Assembly (NCBI RefSeq): GCF_021021475.1
Contig: NZ_JAINWL010000002.1
Coordinates: 1 to 64,000 of the forward strand
DNA length: 64,000 nt
Direction: 5' to 3'
Origin: Citromicrobium bathyomarinum
GTDB lineage: Bacteria > Pseudomonadota > Alphaproteobacteria > Sphingomonadales > Sphingomonadaceae
Below the pieces are notes generated by a model that saw only the letters and a list, made by a program, of their open reading frames with translations, ran no database searches and was not told where the DNA came from. Of this stretch, positions 44,909 to 52,547 are shown piece after piece. The position numbers were made by a program, and so were the translations under genes. Within the stretch, counting starts at the first letter, position 1, and every line of letters starts with the position of its first letter.

Positions 44909-44994
44909 CGTCATCCCGGCCTCCGAGCCGGGATCCCGCTTCTTCCAGCGCGGCGCAAAAGGCAGCGGGACCCCGGATCAAGTCCGGGGTGACG
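44909..44994. repeat. REP-like palindromic doublet (type A) between sufB and orf71
   Basis: Two inverted arms (44909-44940 and 44964-44994) begin with CGTCA and end with TCCCGCT, as in the doublet at 42785-42868. The inner hairpins differ (GGCCTCCGAGCC against GGATCAAGTCC), while the outer CCGG stems are conserved. Three such doublets, two of this family, lie in the right half of the window. This one sits inside the suf operon. Confidence 0.85.
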
Positions 44995-45014
44995 GTTGTT
45001 TTCATGGGGGCGTA

Positions 45015-45050
45015 GCGATCTTGCTCGAAGGAAGCATGGGGGCAGTATGA
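45015..45050 (+). pseudogene. diverged second copy of the sufB 3' end
   Basis: GCGATC...GGGG at 45015-45041 matches 44857-44883, the end of sufB, at 22 of 27 bases. All five differences are transitions. Read in the homologous frame it encodes AILLEGSMGAV then stop, against AISLEGSVG in sufB. The two copies flank the REP doublet. The remnant's TGA overlaps the ATG of the next gene (ATGA). It is too short to be a gene and is listed as a fossil tail of a former or donor sufB. Confidence 0.7.
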
Positions 45051-45262
45051 CGAGAGTATTTATCGACACGCGGTGTCAAACGATCTCTTCGCACTTCGAA
45101 TTCGAGGCGGTTCCGCGCGCTGGTGAAGTGATTTTTGTGCGAACTGAAAAAGCAGAGGTCAAACTCACAGTGCGTTTGGTAGAACATTATCCAGAGACCC
45201 TTCACGAGGGTGGGGCGCCCATGAGCCATATTACTTTGCAGTGTGAGGTCTCAGCGCAATGA
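45047..45262 (+). CDS. uncharacterised 71-residue protein in the suf operon (orf71)
   Basis: A small hydrophilic protein (MTRVFIDTRCQTISSHFEFE...), probably beta-rich, with cysteines at 10 and near 66. No family is recognised. Purine-rich GGGGGCAGT precedes the ATG, which overlaps the stop of the sufB-tail remnant; its own TGA overlaps the next gene (ATGA). By eye the gene is near 50% G+C with many A/T third positions, unlike its neighbours. It may have come in with the tail fragment from another suf operon. Its position suggests a role in cluster assembly or its control, by context only. Confidence 0.6.
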   Translation: MTRVFIDTRCQTISSHFEFEAVPRAGEVIFVRTEKAEVKLTVRLVEHYPETLHEGGAPMSHITLQCEVSAQ

Positions 45263-45831
45263 CCGAACGCAAGACTCTTAACCTCCGGCCCGCATCCGAA
45301 GACTCCACCGCCGCCGCCGTCAAACGCAAGGGCCGCGGGTGGGAAATCTCGGAGAAGCGCCTCGATGCGCTGCATGATCGTGCGCGCGAGATGCGCCGCC
45401 ATGCGAGCCCGGCGCACAAGGCGCTGGCCGAGAAGTTCTCGAAGGCCGATTTCGGGCGCTATTCCTTCACCCGCTTCGCGGTCGTCGGCAGCGCGATCGT
45501 CGATTTCAACTCGCACAACATGGGCCTCGCGATCCTGATCGACGAGGAGGGTGTGGAGCCCGCCATCGCCACCCGGCGCGACAAGAGCCTCGAGGCTGTC
45601 GGCATCCGCGTGGTCCACGTGCCAGCCGCCGATATCCTGACCGATATCGACGCGGTGCTGGCCACGCTGACGCAGGAAATGCGCGCCGCGATCGCCAACC
45701 GGAAGGAAGCGCGCCGCCGCCACGAGGCCGAGAATCCGCGCCAGACCCGCCCGCGCTACGACCGCGACGGCAACGGCCCGCCGCGCCCGAACAATCGCGG
45801 CAGGAGCGATCGGGGGCGGCGCGATGGATAG
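45259..45831 (+). CDS. DUF559-like (restriction-endonuclease fold) protein
   Basis: A 190-residue protein. Residues 28-140 follow the DUF559/Vsr-like pattern: RAREMRRHASPAHKALAEKF, then FTRFAVVGSAIVDFNSHN, LAILIDEEG and RRDKSLEAVGIRVVHVPAAD before a final helix. In active relatives the core is IVDF..., (E/I)xD and a Gln or His; here IVDF is kept but the next motif reads ILID, so catalysis is doubtful. The last 45 residues are basic and low-complexity (RPRYDRDGNGPPRPNNRG). It overlaps orf71 by ATGA and the next gene by eight bases. The role in a suf operon is unknown; I recall similar genes between sufB and sufC in other sphingomonads but cannot verify it here. Confidence 0.6.
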   Translation: MTERKTLNLRPASEDSTAAAVKRKGRGWEISEKRLDALHDRAREMRRHASPAHKALAEKFSKADFGRYSFTRFAVVGSAIVDFNSHNMGLAILIDEEGVEPAIATRRDKSLEAVGIRVVHVPAADILTDIDAVLATLTQEMRAAIANRKEARRRHEAENPRQTRPRYDRDGNGPPRPNNRGRSDRGRRDG

Positions 45832-46348
45832 GCTCGAAATCCTCGCGCACGCAGAGGTGGCTGATGCGAGCCGCGACCTGCTCGCGATGCAGGCGCTCGC
45901 GCGGGAGGTGCTGACCTCCGACGCACCCCGCCTCGCGCCGCTCGCCCGCACTCTGCGCCGCGATCTCGATGCGGCGATCAACGGCACGGCCACGCCGTGG
46001 ACGACCACGCGCACCCGTCTGGAAGCACGCAAGCTTGCCAGGTTGGCGAGCCCGCCCGTCCTGCAGGCCGAGCTCTCCACCCCGAACCGCACTGCACGCC
46101 CTGCCTTGAATGCGTCCGACGAACGCAATGAACTGCTGCACGTCGGCGCCGCGCTGACCGCGCTCGCGCTGTGGCTCGCCTGGGCCGCGCAGCTTTCGGC
46201 GCAGAACGCGATTTTGTGGGACGGCGGCACCGGCCCGGCGCAGACGCAGAACCTCGTTTCCCTTTACGCACCCGCGGTGCTGGCGCTGCTCGCCACGCTG
46301 ATCGCGATCAATCCCCCGAATAGGTTTACCAATGCTCCAGATCGATAA
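45824..46348 (+). CDS. uncharacterised two-helix membrane protein in the suf operon
   Basis: A 174-residue protein. The first 110 residues are hydrophilic and helix-rich; two hydrophobic helices follow (LLHVGAALTALALWLAWAAQ and SLYAPAVLALLATLIAI), with a short loop between them. It has no recognised domain. Its start overlaps the DUF559-like gene (eight bases) and its end overlaps sufC (17 bases), so it is translated as part of the suf message. It could anchor the Suf machinery, or the DUF559-like protein, to the inner membrane, but this is inference. Confidence 0.65.
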   Translation: MDRLEILAHAEVADASRDLLAMQALAREVLTSDAPRLAPLARTLRRDLDAAINGTATPWTTTRTRLEARKLARLASPPVLQAELSTPNRTARPALNASDERNELLHVGAALTALALWLAWAAQLSAQNAILWDGGTGPAQTQNLVSLYAPAVLALLATLIAINPPNRFTNAPDR

Positions 46349-47081
46349 CCTCCACGCCGAAATTGACGGCAAGAAGATCCTCGATGGCCTCACGCTCACC
46401 GTGAATGCGGGCGAGGTGCATGCCATCATGGGCCCCAACGGCGCGGGCAAGTCGACGCTTGCCTATGTGCTGGGCGGGCGACCGGGATACGAAGTCACCG
46501 AAGGCTCGGTCACTTTCCGCGGGCAGGACCTGCTGGCGATGGACCCGCACGAGCGGGCGGCCGCAGGCCTGTTCCTCGGCTTCCAGTATCCGGTCGAGAT
46601 TCCGGGCGTCTCCAACATCCAGTTCCTGCGCGAAGCCTTGAACGCCCAGCGCCGCGCGCGCGGCGAAGAGGCGATGACCGGCGGCGATTTCCTCAAGCTG
46701 GCCAAGGAAAAGGCCGGACTGCTCAAGCTCGACATGGAGATGCTCAAGCGCAACGTGAACGTCGGCTTCTCGGGTGGCGAGAAGAAGCGCGCCGAGATGG
46801 TCCAGATGGGCATTCTCGATCCGCAATTCGCGGTGCTGGACGAGACCGATTCCGGGCTCGACATCGACGCGTTGCGCGTGGTCGGCGACGGGATCAACGC
46901 GATCATGCGCAACCCGGAAAAGGGCGTGCTGCTGATCACCCACTACCAGCGCCTGCTCGACGTGGTGCAGCCCGACCGGGTCTCGATCCTCAGCAAGGGG
47001 CGCATCGTCAAGACCGGCGGGCCGGAACTGGCCACCGATCTGGAGCGCGAAGGCTACGACGCGGTGATGGCAGATGCCTGA
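46332..47081 (+). CDS. sufC: Fe-S assembly ATPase SufC
   Basis: A 249-residue ABC-type ATPase that dimerises on SufB and SufD and drives cluster assembly. Walker A is GPNGAGKST (residues 34-42), the signature is SGGEKKR, Walker B with its flanking Asp is FAVLDETDSGLD, and the switch His is in LLITHYQRLL. The start ATG at 46332 overlaps the two-helix gene. A TTTACC motif sits just before it. Length and motifs are normal. The stop overlaps sufD by eight bases. Confidence 0.96.
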   Translation: MLQIDNLHAEIDGKKILDGLTLTVNAGEVHAIMGPNGAGKSTLAYVLGGRPGYEVTEGSVTFRGQDLLAMDPHERAAAGLFLGFQYPVEIPGVSNIQFLREALNAQRRARGEEAMTGGDFLKLAKEKAGLLKLDMEMLKRNVNVGFSGGEKKRAEMVQMGILDPQFAVLDETDSGLDIDALRVVGDGINAIMRNPEKGVLLITHYQRLLDVVQPDRVSILSKGRIVKTGGPELATDLEREGYDAVMADA

Positions 47082-47844
47082 AGCAGCGCTCCTTCCAACG
47101 AACCGCGACGAAGCCTGGCGCTATTCCGATATCGACGCGCTGCAGGATACCGCACCCGACACGTTCGAGGCGTGGGAAGATGTCCGCGTGGCCGAGGGTG
47201 AGACGTGGTCCGACCTGATCGTGCTCGACGGCGGCGCCGACAAGGATGGGGGCCTGGAGATGCGCCGCCTGCGGATCGTGCTCGAAAAGAACGCGCGTGC
47301 CGAACTTGCCGCGCTGGTCGCGGGTGGCCAGCTCGGGCGGCTCGAAGTGGTCGTGACGCTGGCCGAAGGCGCGCATTTCGAACTCGGCGGGATTACGCTG
47401 GGCGGTGGCGACACCACCCGCGAGATCGTCACCCGCATGGCGCATGAAAAGCCCGGCGCGACCAGCAACCAGACCGTGCGCAGCGTCCACTGGGGCAAGG
47501 GCACGGGCAATTTCCTCGGCCGGATCGATGTCGTGCGCGATGCGCAGAAGACCGACGCGGCGCAGAGCTTCAAGGGCCTGCTGCTGGAAAAGGGCGCGAG
47601 CGTGAACAGCGTACCGCAGCTGGAGATTTACGCCGACGACGTCCAGTGCGCGCATGGCGCCACCGTCGGCCAGCTGGACGAATCCGCGCGCTTCTACATG
47701 GCCGCGCGCGGCCTTCCGCCCGAGACCATCCGCCGCCTGCTGGTGCAGGCCTTCATCGGCGATGCGACGCGCGAGCTGGCGGACGAGGCCACGCGCGAAA
47801 CGCTGCTGGAAAAAGCGCTCGACAAGCTGGAAGAGTGGGCGTGA
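47074..47844 (+). CDS. sufD: Fe-S assembly protein SufD (short form)
   Basis: A 256-residue protein, the second subunit of the SufBC2D scaffold. The beta-helix core is recognisable (NQTVRSVHWGKGTGNFLGRIDV, AAQSFKGLLLEKGASVNS, AHGATVGQLDESARFYMAARG), with the conserved His in CAHGAT. It is far shorter than Escherichia coli SufD (423 residues), lacking most of the N-terminal helical domain. It overlaps sufC and sufS (GTGA), so translation of sufC, sufD and sufS is coupled. Confidence 0.93.
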   Translation: MPEAALLPTNRDEAWRYSDIDALQDTAPDTFEAWEDVRVAEGETWSDLIVLDGGADKDGGLEMRRLRIVLEKNARAELAALVAGGQLGRLEVVVTLAEGAHFELGGITLGGGDTTREIVTRMAHEKPGATSNQTVRSVHWGKGTGNFLGRIDVVRDAQKTDAAQSFKGLLLEKGASVNSVPQLEIYADDVQCAHGATVGQLDESARFYMAARGLPPETIRRLLVQAFIGDATRELADEATRETLLEKALDKLEEWA

Positions 47845-49043
47845 GCGACAGTCGCACCATGGACCGCGCGAATCTTGGCATCTGGTCGCAGTTCCCCGGC
47901 CTGCTGACCGGGGATGGCGAGCCGTGGCACTATCTCGACAGCGGCGCCACCGCGCAGAAACCGCGCGTGGTGATCGATGCGATGGCACGCTCGCTCGGCG
48001 AGGATTACGCGACCGTCCATCGCGGGATTTACAGCCGCTCGGCGCAGATGACGCTGGGTTACGAGGCTGCGCGTCGCCGCGTGGCCGCCTTCATCGGCGG
48101 CGGTGAGAATGAACTCGTCTTCACCCGCGGCGCGACCGAAGCGATCAACCTTGTCGCCTACAGCTATCCGAAAAAGGGCCGCGTGCTGCTCAGCCAGCTG
48201 GAGCATCACTCCAATATCGTCCCGTGGCAGCTGGCGGGCTGGCAGGTCGATGTCTGCCCGCTGACCGACGACGGCCGGATCGATCTCGACGCGGCGGAAC
48301 AGATGCTGACGTCCGAGCACGAGATGGTCGCCTTCGCGCATGTCTCCAACGTGCTCGGCTCGGTGCTCGATGCCAAACGCGCGGCGGAGCTGGCGCATTC
48401 GGTCGGCGCGAAGCTGCTGCTCGACGGATGCCAGGCTGCACCGCGGCTGCCGGTCGACGTGGAGGAGATCGGCTGCGATTTCTACGCGATGAGCGCGCAC
48501 AAGATGTACGGGCCGACCGGCGTCGGCGCGCTGTGGGGCCGCAAGGAGCTGCTCGATTCGATGCCCCCATGGCAGGGCGGCGGATCGATGATCGACAAGG
48601 TCAGCTTTGCCGAAACCACCTACGCCCCGCCGCCGCAGCGGTTCGAGGCGGGCACGCCCGCGATCGCCGAAGCGCTCGCGTTTGCGACCGCGTGTGAGTT
48701 CATCGAGGATATCGGCCTCGACACTATCGAGGCTCACGAACGTTCGCTGGTTTCGCAACTGCGCGAGGAACTCGCCCGCATTCAGGGCGTGCGCGTGTTC
48801 GGGCCGGAAGATTCGCTCGCCATCGTCTCGTTCGAGCTGCCGGGGGTTCACCCGCACGATCTGGGCACCATATTGGATGAAGAGAACGTGGCGATCCGTG
48901 CTGGCCACCACTGCTGCCAGCCGCTGATGGACCACCTCGGCGTGCCGGGAACGGCGCGCGCCAGTTTCGGGGTCTACTCCGACGAGAGTGACATCGCCGC
49001 ACTGATGCGCGGGATCGACCGCACGCTGAAGATTTTCGCCTGA
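47841..49043 (+). CDS. sufS: cysteine desulfurase SufS
   Basis: A 400-residue class II PLP enzyme that removes sulfur from cysteine for cluster assembly. The PLP-binding Lys is in SAHKMYGPTG, preceded by LDGCQAA, and the persulfide Cys is in AGHHCCQPLM in the short loop typical of SufS. The start is taken as GTG 47841, whose GTGA overlaps the sufD stop; ATG 47859 is an alternative. A partner SufE is not seen in this window, and its place could be taken by another acceptor. Confidence 0.95.
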   Translation: MSDSRTMDRANLGIWSQFPGLLTGDGEPWHYLDSGATAQKPRVVIDAMARSLGEDYATVHRGIYSRSAQMTLGYEAARRRVAAFIGGGENELVFTRGATEAINLVAYSYPKKGRVLLSQLEHHSNIVPWQLAGWQVDVCPLTDDGRIDLDAAEQMLTSEHEMVAFAHVSNVLGSVLDAKRAAELAHSVGAKLLLDGCQAAPRLPVDVEEIGCDFYAMSAHKMYGPTGVGALWGRKELLDSMPPWQGGGSMIDKVSFAETTYAPPPQRFEAGTPAIAEALAFATACEFIEDIGLDTIEAHERSLVSQLREELARIQGVRVFGPEDSLAIVSFELPGVHPHDLGTILDEENVAIRAGHHCCQPLMDHLGVPGTARASFGVYSDESDIAALMRGIDRTLKIFA

Positions 49044-49053
49044 GGAACGCAGG

Positions 49054-49557
49054 ATGAGCGACGAAGAAAAAGATTACATCGCGGCCCCCTCGCCGACCGA
49101 GCAGATGGTCGCGAGCAAACCACCCCGCGCGCGGGTGGAAGACGCGGTCGATCCGGATGAAGAAACTGCCGGCGAGAAGCTTGCACGCAAGCGCGACTAT
49201 CTCGACGGGTTCCTCAAGAAGAAGCCCGAAGCGTCGAGCGAGACGGGTGCGGGCGGGGCCTTGCAGGAAGCAGTGATCGCCGCGCTCAAGGAAATCTACG
49301 ACCCCGAAATCCCGGTCAATATCTACGATCTGGGCCTGATCTACGGCGTCGAAGTCTCCGAGGACAAGGACGTGGTCGTCACCATGACGCTCACCACGCC
49401 GCACTGCCCGGTGGCCGAATCCATGCCCGCCGAGGTCGAGATCCGCACCGGCTCGGTGCCCGGCGTGCGCGATGCCGAGGTCAATCTGGTGTGGGACCCG
49501 CCGTGGGGCCCGGACAAGATGACCGACGAAGCGCGGCTCGAACTGGGAATGCTCTAA
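49054..49557 (+). CDS. DUF59 (MIP18/SufT-like) Fe-S assembly protein
   Basis: A 167-residue protein whose C-terminal 100 residues form a DUF59 domain, with IYDPEIPVNIYDLGLIYGVE and the conserved Cys of TTPHCPVAESMP. The first 65 residues are an acidic, disordered-looking extension not found in shorter homologues. DUF59 proteins help mature or deliver clusters to target enzymes, as described for SufT in other bacteria. It begins 10 bases after sufS, and a perfect 11-bp hairpin follows before sufA. Confidence 0.9.
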   Translation: MSDEEKDYIAAPSPTEQMVASKPPRARVEDAVDPDEETAGEKLARKRDYLDGFLKKKPEASSETGAGGALQEAVIAALKEIYDPEIPVNIYDLGLIYGVEVSEDKDVVVTMTLTTPHCPVAESMPAEVEIRTGSVPGVRDAEVNLVWDPPWGPDKMTDEARLELGML

Positions 49558-49561
49558 ACTT

Positions 49562-49586
49562 TCGTCCGAAGTGCTACTTCGGACGA
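49562..49586. promoter_or_regulatory. perfect 11-bp hairpin between the DUF59 gene and sufA
   Basis: TCGTCCGAAGT (49562-49572), GCT loop and its complement (49576-49586) form an uninterrupted stem, with no T run after it. It begins five bases after the DUF59 stop and ends 17 bases before the sufA start. Possible roles are an RNA processing or stability element, an attenuator that limits sufA, or a protein-binding palindrome. Confidence 0.6.
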
Positions 49587-49602
49587 GTTGGGATTGATCG
49601 AT

Positions 49603-49956
49603 ATGGCTACGAAAACTCGCGAACGCCCTGCCGCCGTCACGCTGACGCCTGCTGCCGAGCAGCGCGTGGCCGACCTGATGGCGAAGGCACCCGACGATGC
49701 GATCGGGGTGAAACTCTCCACGCCCCGGCGCGGGTGCTCAGGTCTTGCCTATTCGGTCGACTATGTGAGCGAGGAACAGGGTTTCGACGAGAAGATCGAG
49801 ACCCCCGGCGGCGTGTTCTACATCGATGGAGCCTCGGTGCTCTACCTCGTCGGCAGCGTGATGGACTGGGTGGAAGACGATTTCTCCGCCGGCTTTGTGT
49901 TCGAGAACCCCAACGCCAAGGGCGCGTGTGGCTGCGGCGAAAGCTTCATGGTATAG
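49603..49956 (+). CDS. sufA: A-type Fe-S carrier SufA
   Basis: A 117-residue cluster carrier of the IscA/SufA fold. The three cysteines that bind the cluster are in RRGCSGLAY and GACGCGESF. The ATG at 49603 is preferred over an in-frame TTG at 49588. It comes after the hairpin and is probably co-transcribed with the rest of suf. The next small gene starts seven bases downstream. Confidence 0.93.
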   Translation: MATKTRERPAAVTLTPAAEQRVADLMAKAPDDAIGVKLSTPRRGCSGLAYSVDYVSEEQGFDEKIETPGGVFYIDGASVLYLVGSVMDWVEDDFSAGFVFENPNAKGACGCGESFMV

Positions 49957-49963
49957 GGGCCAG

Positions 49964-50203
49964 ATGAACCCTGCCGCCAAAATCGTCGCTCGAATGGTAG
50001 CGCTTGCCGTCGTTCACGGCCTTCGCAGCAGGCAGGGCCGCATCTCGGTGGAAGAGCAGGCCCCCTGGCTGTTCCAGAACCGGCAGCCGAAACGGCGTCG
50101 CAAGCCACCTGAGGCAGGAATGCCCGTCCCGGCAGTGCCCCCGCGCGGACCGCTGCCCATGCAGGGCGGGGCTGAGGCCCCGCTCGATTTCGGCAGGGAC
50201 TAG
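49964..50203 (+). CDS. small basic proline-rich hypothetical protein
   Basis: A 79-residue protein starting MNPAAKIVARMVALAVVHG, with a short amphipathic N-terminal helix, then an Arg/Pro-rich segment (NRQPKRRRKPPEAG). No family is recognised. It follows sufA by seven bases and appears to be the last gene of the suf message. Its stop, TAG, shares CTAG with the stop of the convergent lipoprotein gene, which supports it as a real end. Confidence is moderate because the gene is short. Confidence 0.5.
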   Translation: MNPAAKIVARMVALAVVHGLRSRQGRISVEEQAPWLFQNRQPKRRRKPPEAGMPVPAVPPRGPLPMQGGAEAPLDFGRD

Positions 50204-50655
50204 CGCCGCAGCGCCTTCGCGCAGGCGCCCCGGTCCACATCCAGCGCATCGCTCGCGCGGCGGGCGTCGACATAGGTCGCGGTCGGCTCCGCGCCGGGCG
50301 ACAGCGGGTAGAGAAACACGTCGAGTACGCATTGCTCGCCTGCGAATTGCAGCTTGCGCGCATCCCCTTCCAGAACATCCAGCCGGGGCGGGCCGAAAGT
50401 CTGTTCCAGCTGGCTCGCGCGCGATCCGATCACGAAGGACAGCGCGGGGTCGTTCATCACCTTGGGCGCGATGAACGCGCCGGGCACGCTCGGTCGGGGA
50501 TCGCTCGGCGGGATCGGCGTGGTCCGGGGCGGCGGGCCGCTGGTGCGCGGCACGCTCCGCTGGCCGGCGCGCGGCGCAGGTGCGCCCGGCGCGGCGCAGG
50601 CGGCGACCAGCGGCAGCAGCGCGAAGCCGAGCAGTGTCTTGGAAAGATCAGGCAT
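50200..50655 (-). CDS. hypothetical proline-rich lipoprotein
   Basis: A 151-residue protein with lipobox LVAAC (Cys20). The segment after it is rich in Pro, Ser and Arg (about residues 25-55), followed by a globular part with two cysteines (EQCVLDVFLY, RGACAKAL), possibly forming a disulfide. Its stop shares CTAG with the small gene after sufA. It overlaps the EI24 gene by eight bases, so both may be expressed together. No family is known to me. Confidence 0.72.
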   Translation of the reverse strand: MPDLSKTLLGFALLPLVAACAAPGAPAPRAGQRSVPRTSGPPPRTTPIPPSDPRPSVPGAFIAPKVMNDPALSFVIGSRASQLEQTFGPPRLDVLEGDARKLQFAGEQCVLDVFLYPLSPGAEPTATYVDARRASDALDVDRGACAKALRR

Positions 50656-51358
50656 CGCGCATGCGTCCTTGAACGAGATGGGTTGCAGCGGCCGCGCCGA
50701 TGATCGGCGCGATGAAATTGAGGCCGGGCACGGTCAGCATCCCGGCAATGATCAGCCCCAGCGCAAAACGCGTGCCGCGGCCGATCGGCGGTTCTTCGTC
50801 CGAATCCTTGCGATGGCGCAGCCACGCCATGTCGCGCAGTTCGCGCCCCAGCAGCCAGGCATTGACCAGCGCGAACAGCACCACCGTGCCGAAGCCGGTC
50901 ACCAGCAGCACCAGCGCCAGCGGCAGGATCAGCAGGTTGACCAGGATCACCCGCACCGCGCCCTTGAAGCTGATCCACATGCTCTCGGCAAAGCCGATCC
51001 GCCGCGCGCTCTCCAGCGCTTCCGGGTAATAGCGCGCCTCGACCGCCTCGACCACGTCGTCGGCGAAGAACTGGATCGCGGCGAGCGCGGTGACGCGGAA
51101 CAGCAGCCAGCCGCCCAGCACCACTGCCAACAGAGTGCCGATCGTGGCCAGTGCGCTCGCGACATTGGGTGGCAGGTTGGCATCGACCAGCGCGCCGAGC
51201 CCGCGGTCGAGCAGCCAGGCGAGCCCGAAATAGACCGCCACCCCCAGCAAGGCGAACAGCAGCACCGTCACCAGCAGCGACTTGATCAGCAGCCACAGCA
51301 CGCGGGGGTCCGCGAGTTGGGCGAAGGCGCGGGCGAGAGAGGCGGGGAGCGATGTCAT
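50648..51358 (-). CDS. EI24 domain-containing membrane protein
   Basis: A 236-residue inner-membrane protein with several hydrophobic helices (about residues 20-50, 60-85, 135-170, 205-225). The EI24/CysZ-like pattern FFADDVVEAVEARYYPEAL and LILPLALVLLV is seen. Members include the sulfate transporter CysZ; sequence alone does not show a substrate here. The start at 51358 (MTSLPASL) is used. It overlaps the lipoprotein gene downstream and is divergent from the adenosine kinase gene. Confidence 0.82.
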   Translation of the reverse strand: MTSLPASLARAFAQLADPRVLWLLIKSLLVTVLLFALLGVAVYFGLAWLLDRGLGALVDANLPPNVASALATIGTLLAVVLGGWLLFRVTALAAIQFFADDVVEAVEARYYPEALESARRIGFAESMWISFKGAVRVILVNLLILPLALVLLVTGFGTVVLFALVNAWLLGRELRDMAWLRHRKDSDEEPPIGRGTRFALGLIIAGMLTVPGLNFIAPIIGAAAATHLVQGRMRDA

Positions 51359-51500
51359 CGGGCGCGCCTTTTTCCGTTGGCGATGGCGCCAAGTCAATCG
51401 CCGCAGCGCGATCACCGGCTTGGCCTTGGCTCGCTTCATCGCTAGGCCCCCACCAACATCAACGCATTGCTTGCATTCCCTACAGGAGACCGCCCCCATC

Positions 51501-52511
51501 ATGGCCGACCCCAAATTCGACGTCATCGCCATCGGCAACGCCATCGTCGACGTCATCGCCCCGGTCAGCCACGAATTCCTTCGCCAAGAGGAATTGCCTG
51601 CCGGTTCGATGCGGCTGATCGACGCGGAGCGTTCGGTCGATCTCTACGGCAAGATGGGCCAGACCAAGGAAATCTCCGGCGGCGCGGCGGCCAACACGCT
51701 GGCGGGCGCGACCATGCTGGGCCTGAAGACCGCCTTCATCGGGCAGATCGCGGACGACCAGCTGGGCGAAATCTACCGCCACGATCTGACCTCGGTGGGC
51801 GTCAGCTTCGATACCCCCGCGCGCCCCTATAGCGACAAGGAAAGCGAACCGCCGACCGGCCGCTGCCTCGTGCTGGTGGACCCCGATGGGGAGCGCACGA
51901 TGAACACCTCGCTTGGCGCATCGCAGTTCCTGCCCGCCGAAGCGATCGACGACGATCTGATCCGCAGCACGAAGGTGCTGTTCCTCGAAGGCTACCTGTG
52001 GGATCCGACCGAACCGCGCGAGGCGATGAAGCGCGCGATCGGCGTGGCGCGCGAGGCGGGCGTGAAGATCGCCTTCGCCACCTGCGCCGATTTCTGCGTC
52101 CACATGCACGGCGGCGATTTCCGCGGCCTGATCAACGACGGGTTGATCGACATCCTGTTCGTGAACGAGGAAGAGGCGGGCATCCTCGAAGGCTCCGACC
52201 CCGAAACCGCGTTCGAAAGCCTGGCCAACGATGTCCCGCTGGTGGTGATGACCTGCGGCGCCAAGGGCGCGATCGCCGCGCGTGGCGACGAGCGCGCGAG
52301 CGTGAAGCCCGAGCCGGTCGAGAAGGTGCAGGACCTGACCGGCGCAGGCGACCTCTTCGCCGCCGGCTTCCTCTCCGGCTATTGCCGCGATGCCTCGCTC
52401 GAAGAGAGCCTGATCCGCGGCGCAGTGGCGGCCGGAGAGGTCATCTCGCACTGGGGCGCACGGCCCGAGGCGGATCTGAAGGCGCTGGTGGCGGAGCGGC
52501 TGGACGCCTGA
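51501..52511 (+). CDS. PfkB-family adenosine kinase-like sugar kinase
   Basis: A 336-residue ribokinase-fold kinase. The N-terminal VIAIGNAIVDVIA and GGAAANTLAGATMLG segments bind the ribose; the C-terminal DLTGAGDLFAAGFL holds the catalytic Asp of the GAGD motif. The pattern resembles adenosine kinase of alphaproteobacteria, phosphorylating adenosine to AMP, but other nucleosides are possible. ATG 51501 follows CAGGAGA. The N-terminal frame upstream overlaps the EI24 region and is not used. Confidence 0.88.
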   Translation: MADPKFDVIAIGNAIVDVIAPVSHEFLRQEELPAGSMRLIDAERSVDLYGKMGQTKEISGGAAANTLAGATMLGLKTAFIGQIADDQLGEIYRHDLTSVGVSFDTPARPYSDKESEPPTGRCLVLVDPDGERTMNTSLGASQFLPAEAIDDDLIRSTKVLFLEGYLWDPTEPREAMKRAIGVAREAGVKIAFATCADFCVHMHGGDFRGLINDGLIDILFVNEEEAGILEGSDPETAFESLANDVPLVVMTCGAKGAIAARGDERASVKPEPVEKVQDLTGAGDLFAAGFLSGYCRDASLEESLIRGAVAAGEVISHWGARPEADLKALVAERLDA

Positions 52512-52547
52512 GTGCGGCGTAGCGCGACTGAGGAGGCCGGGAGCCCA

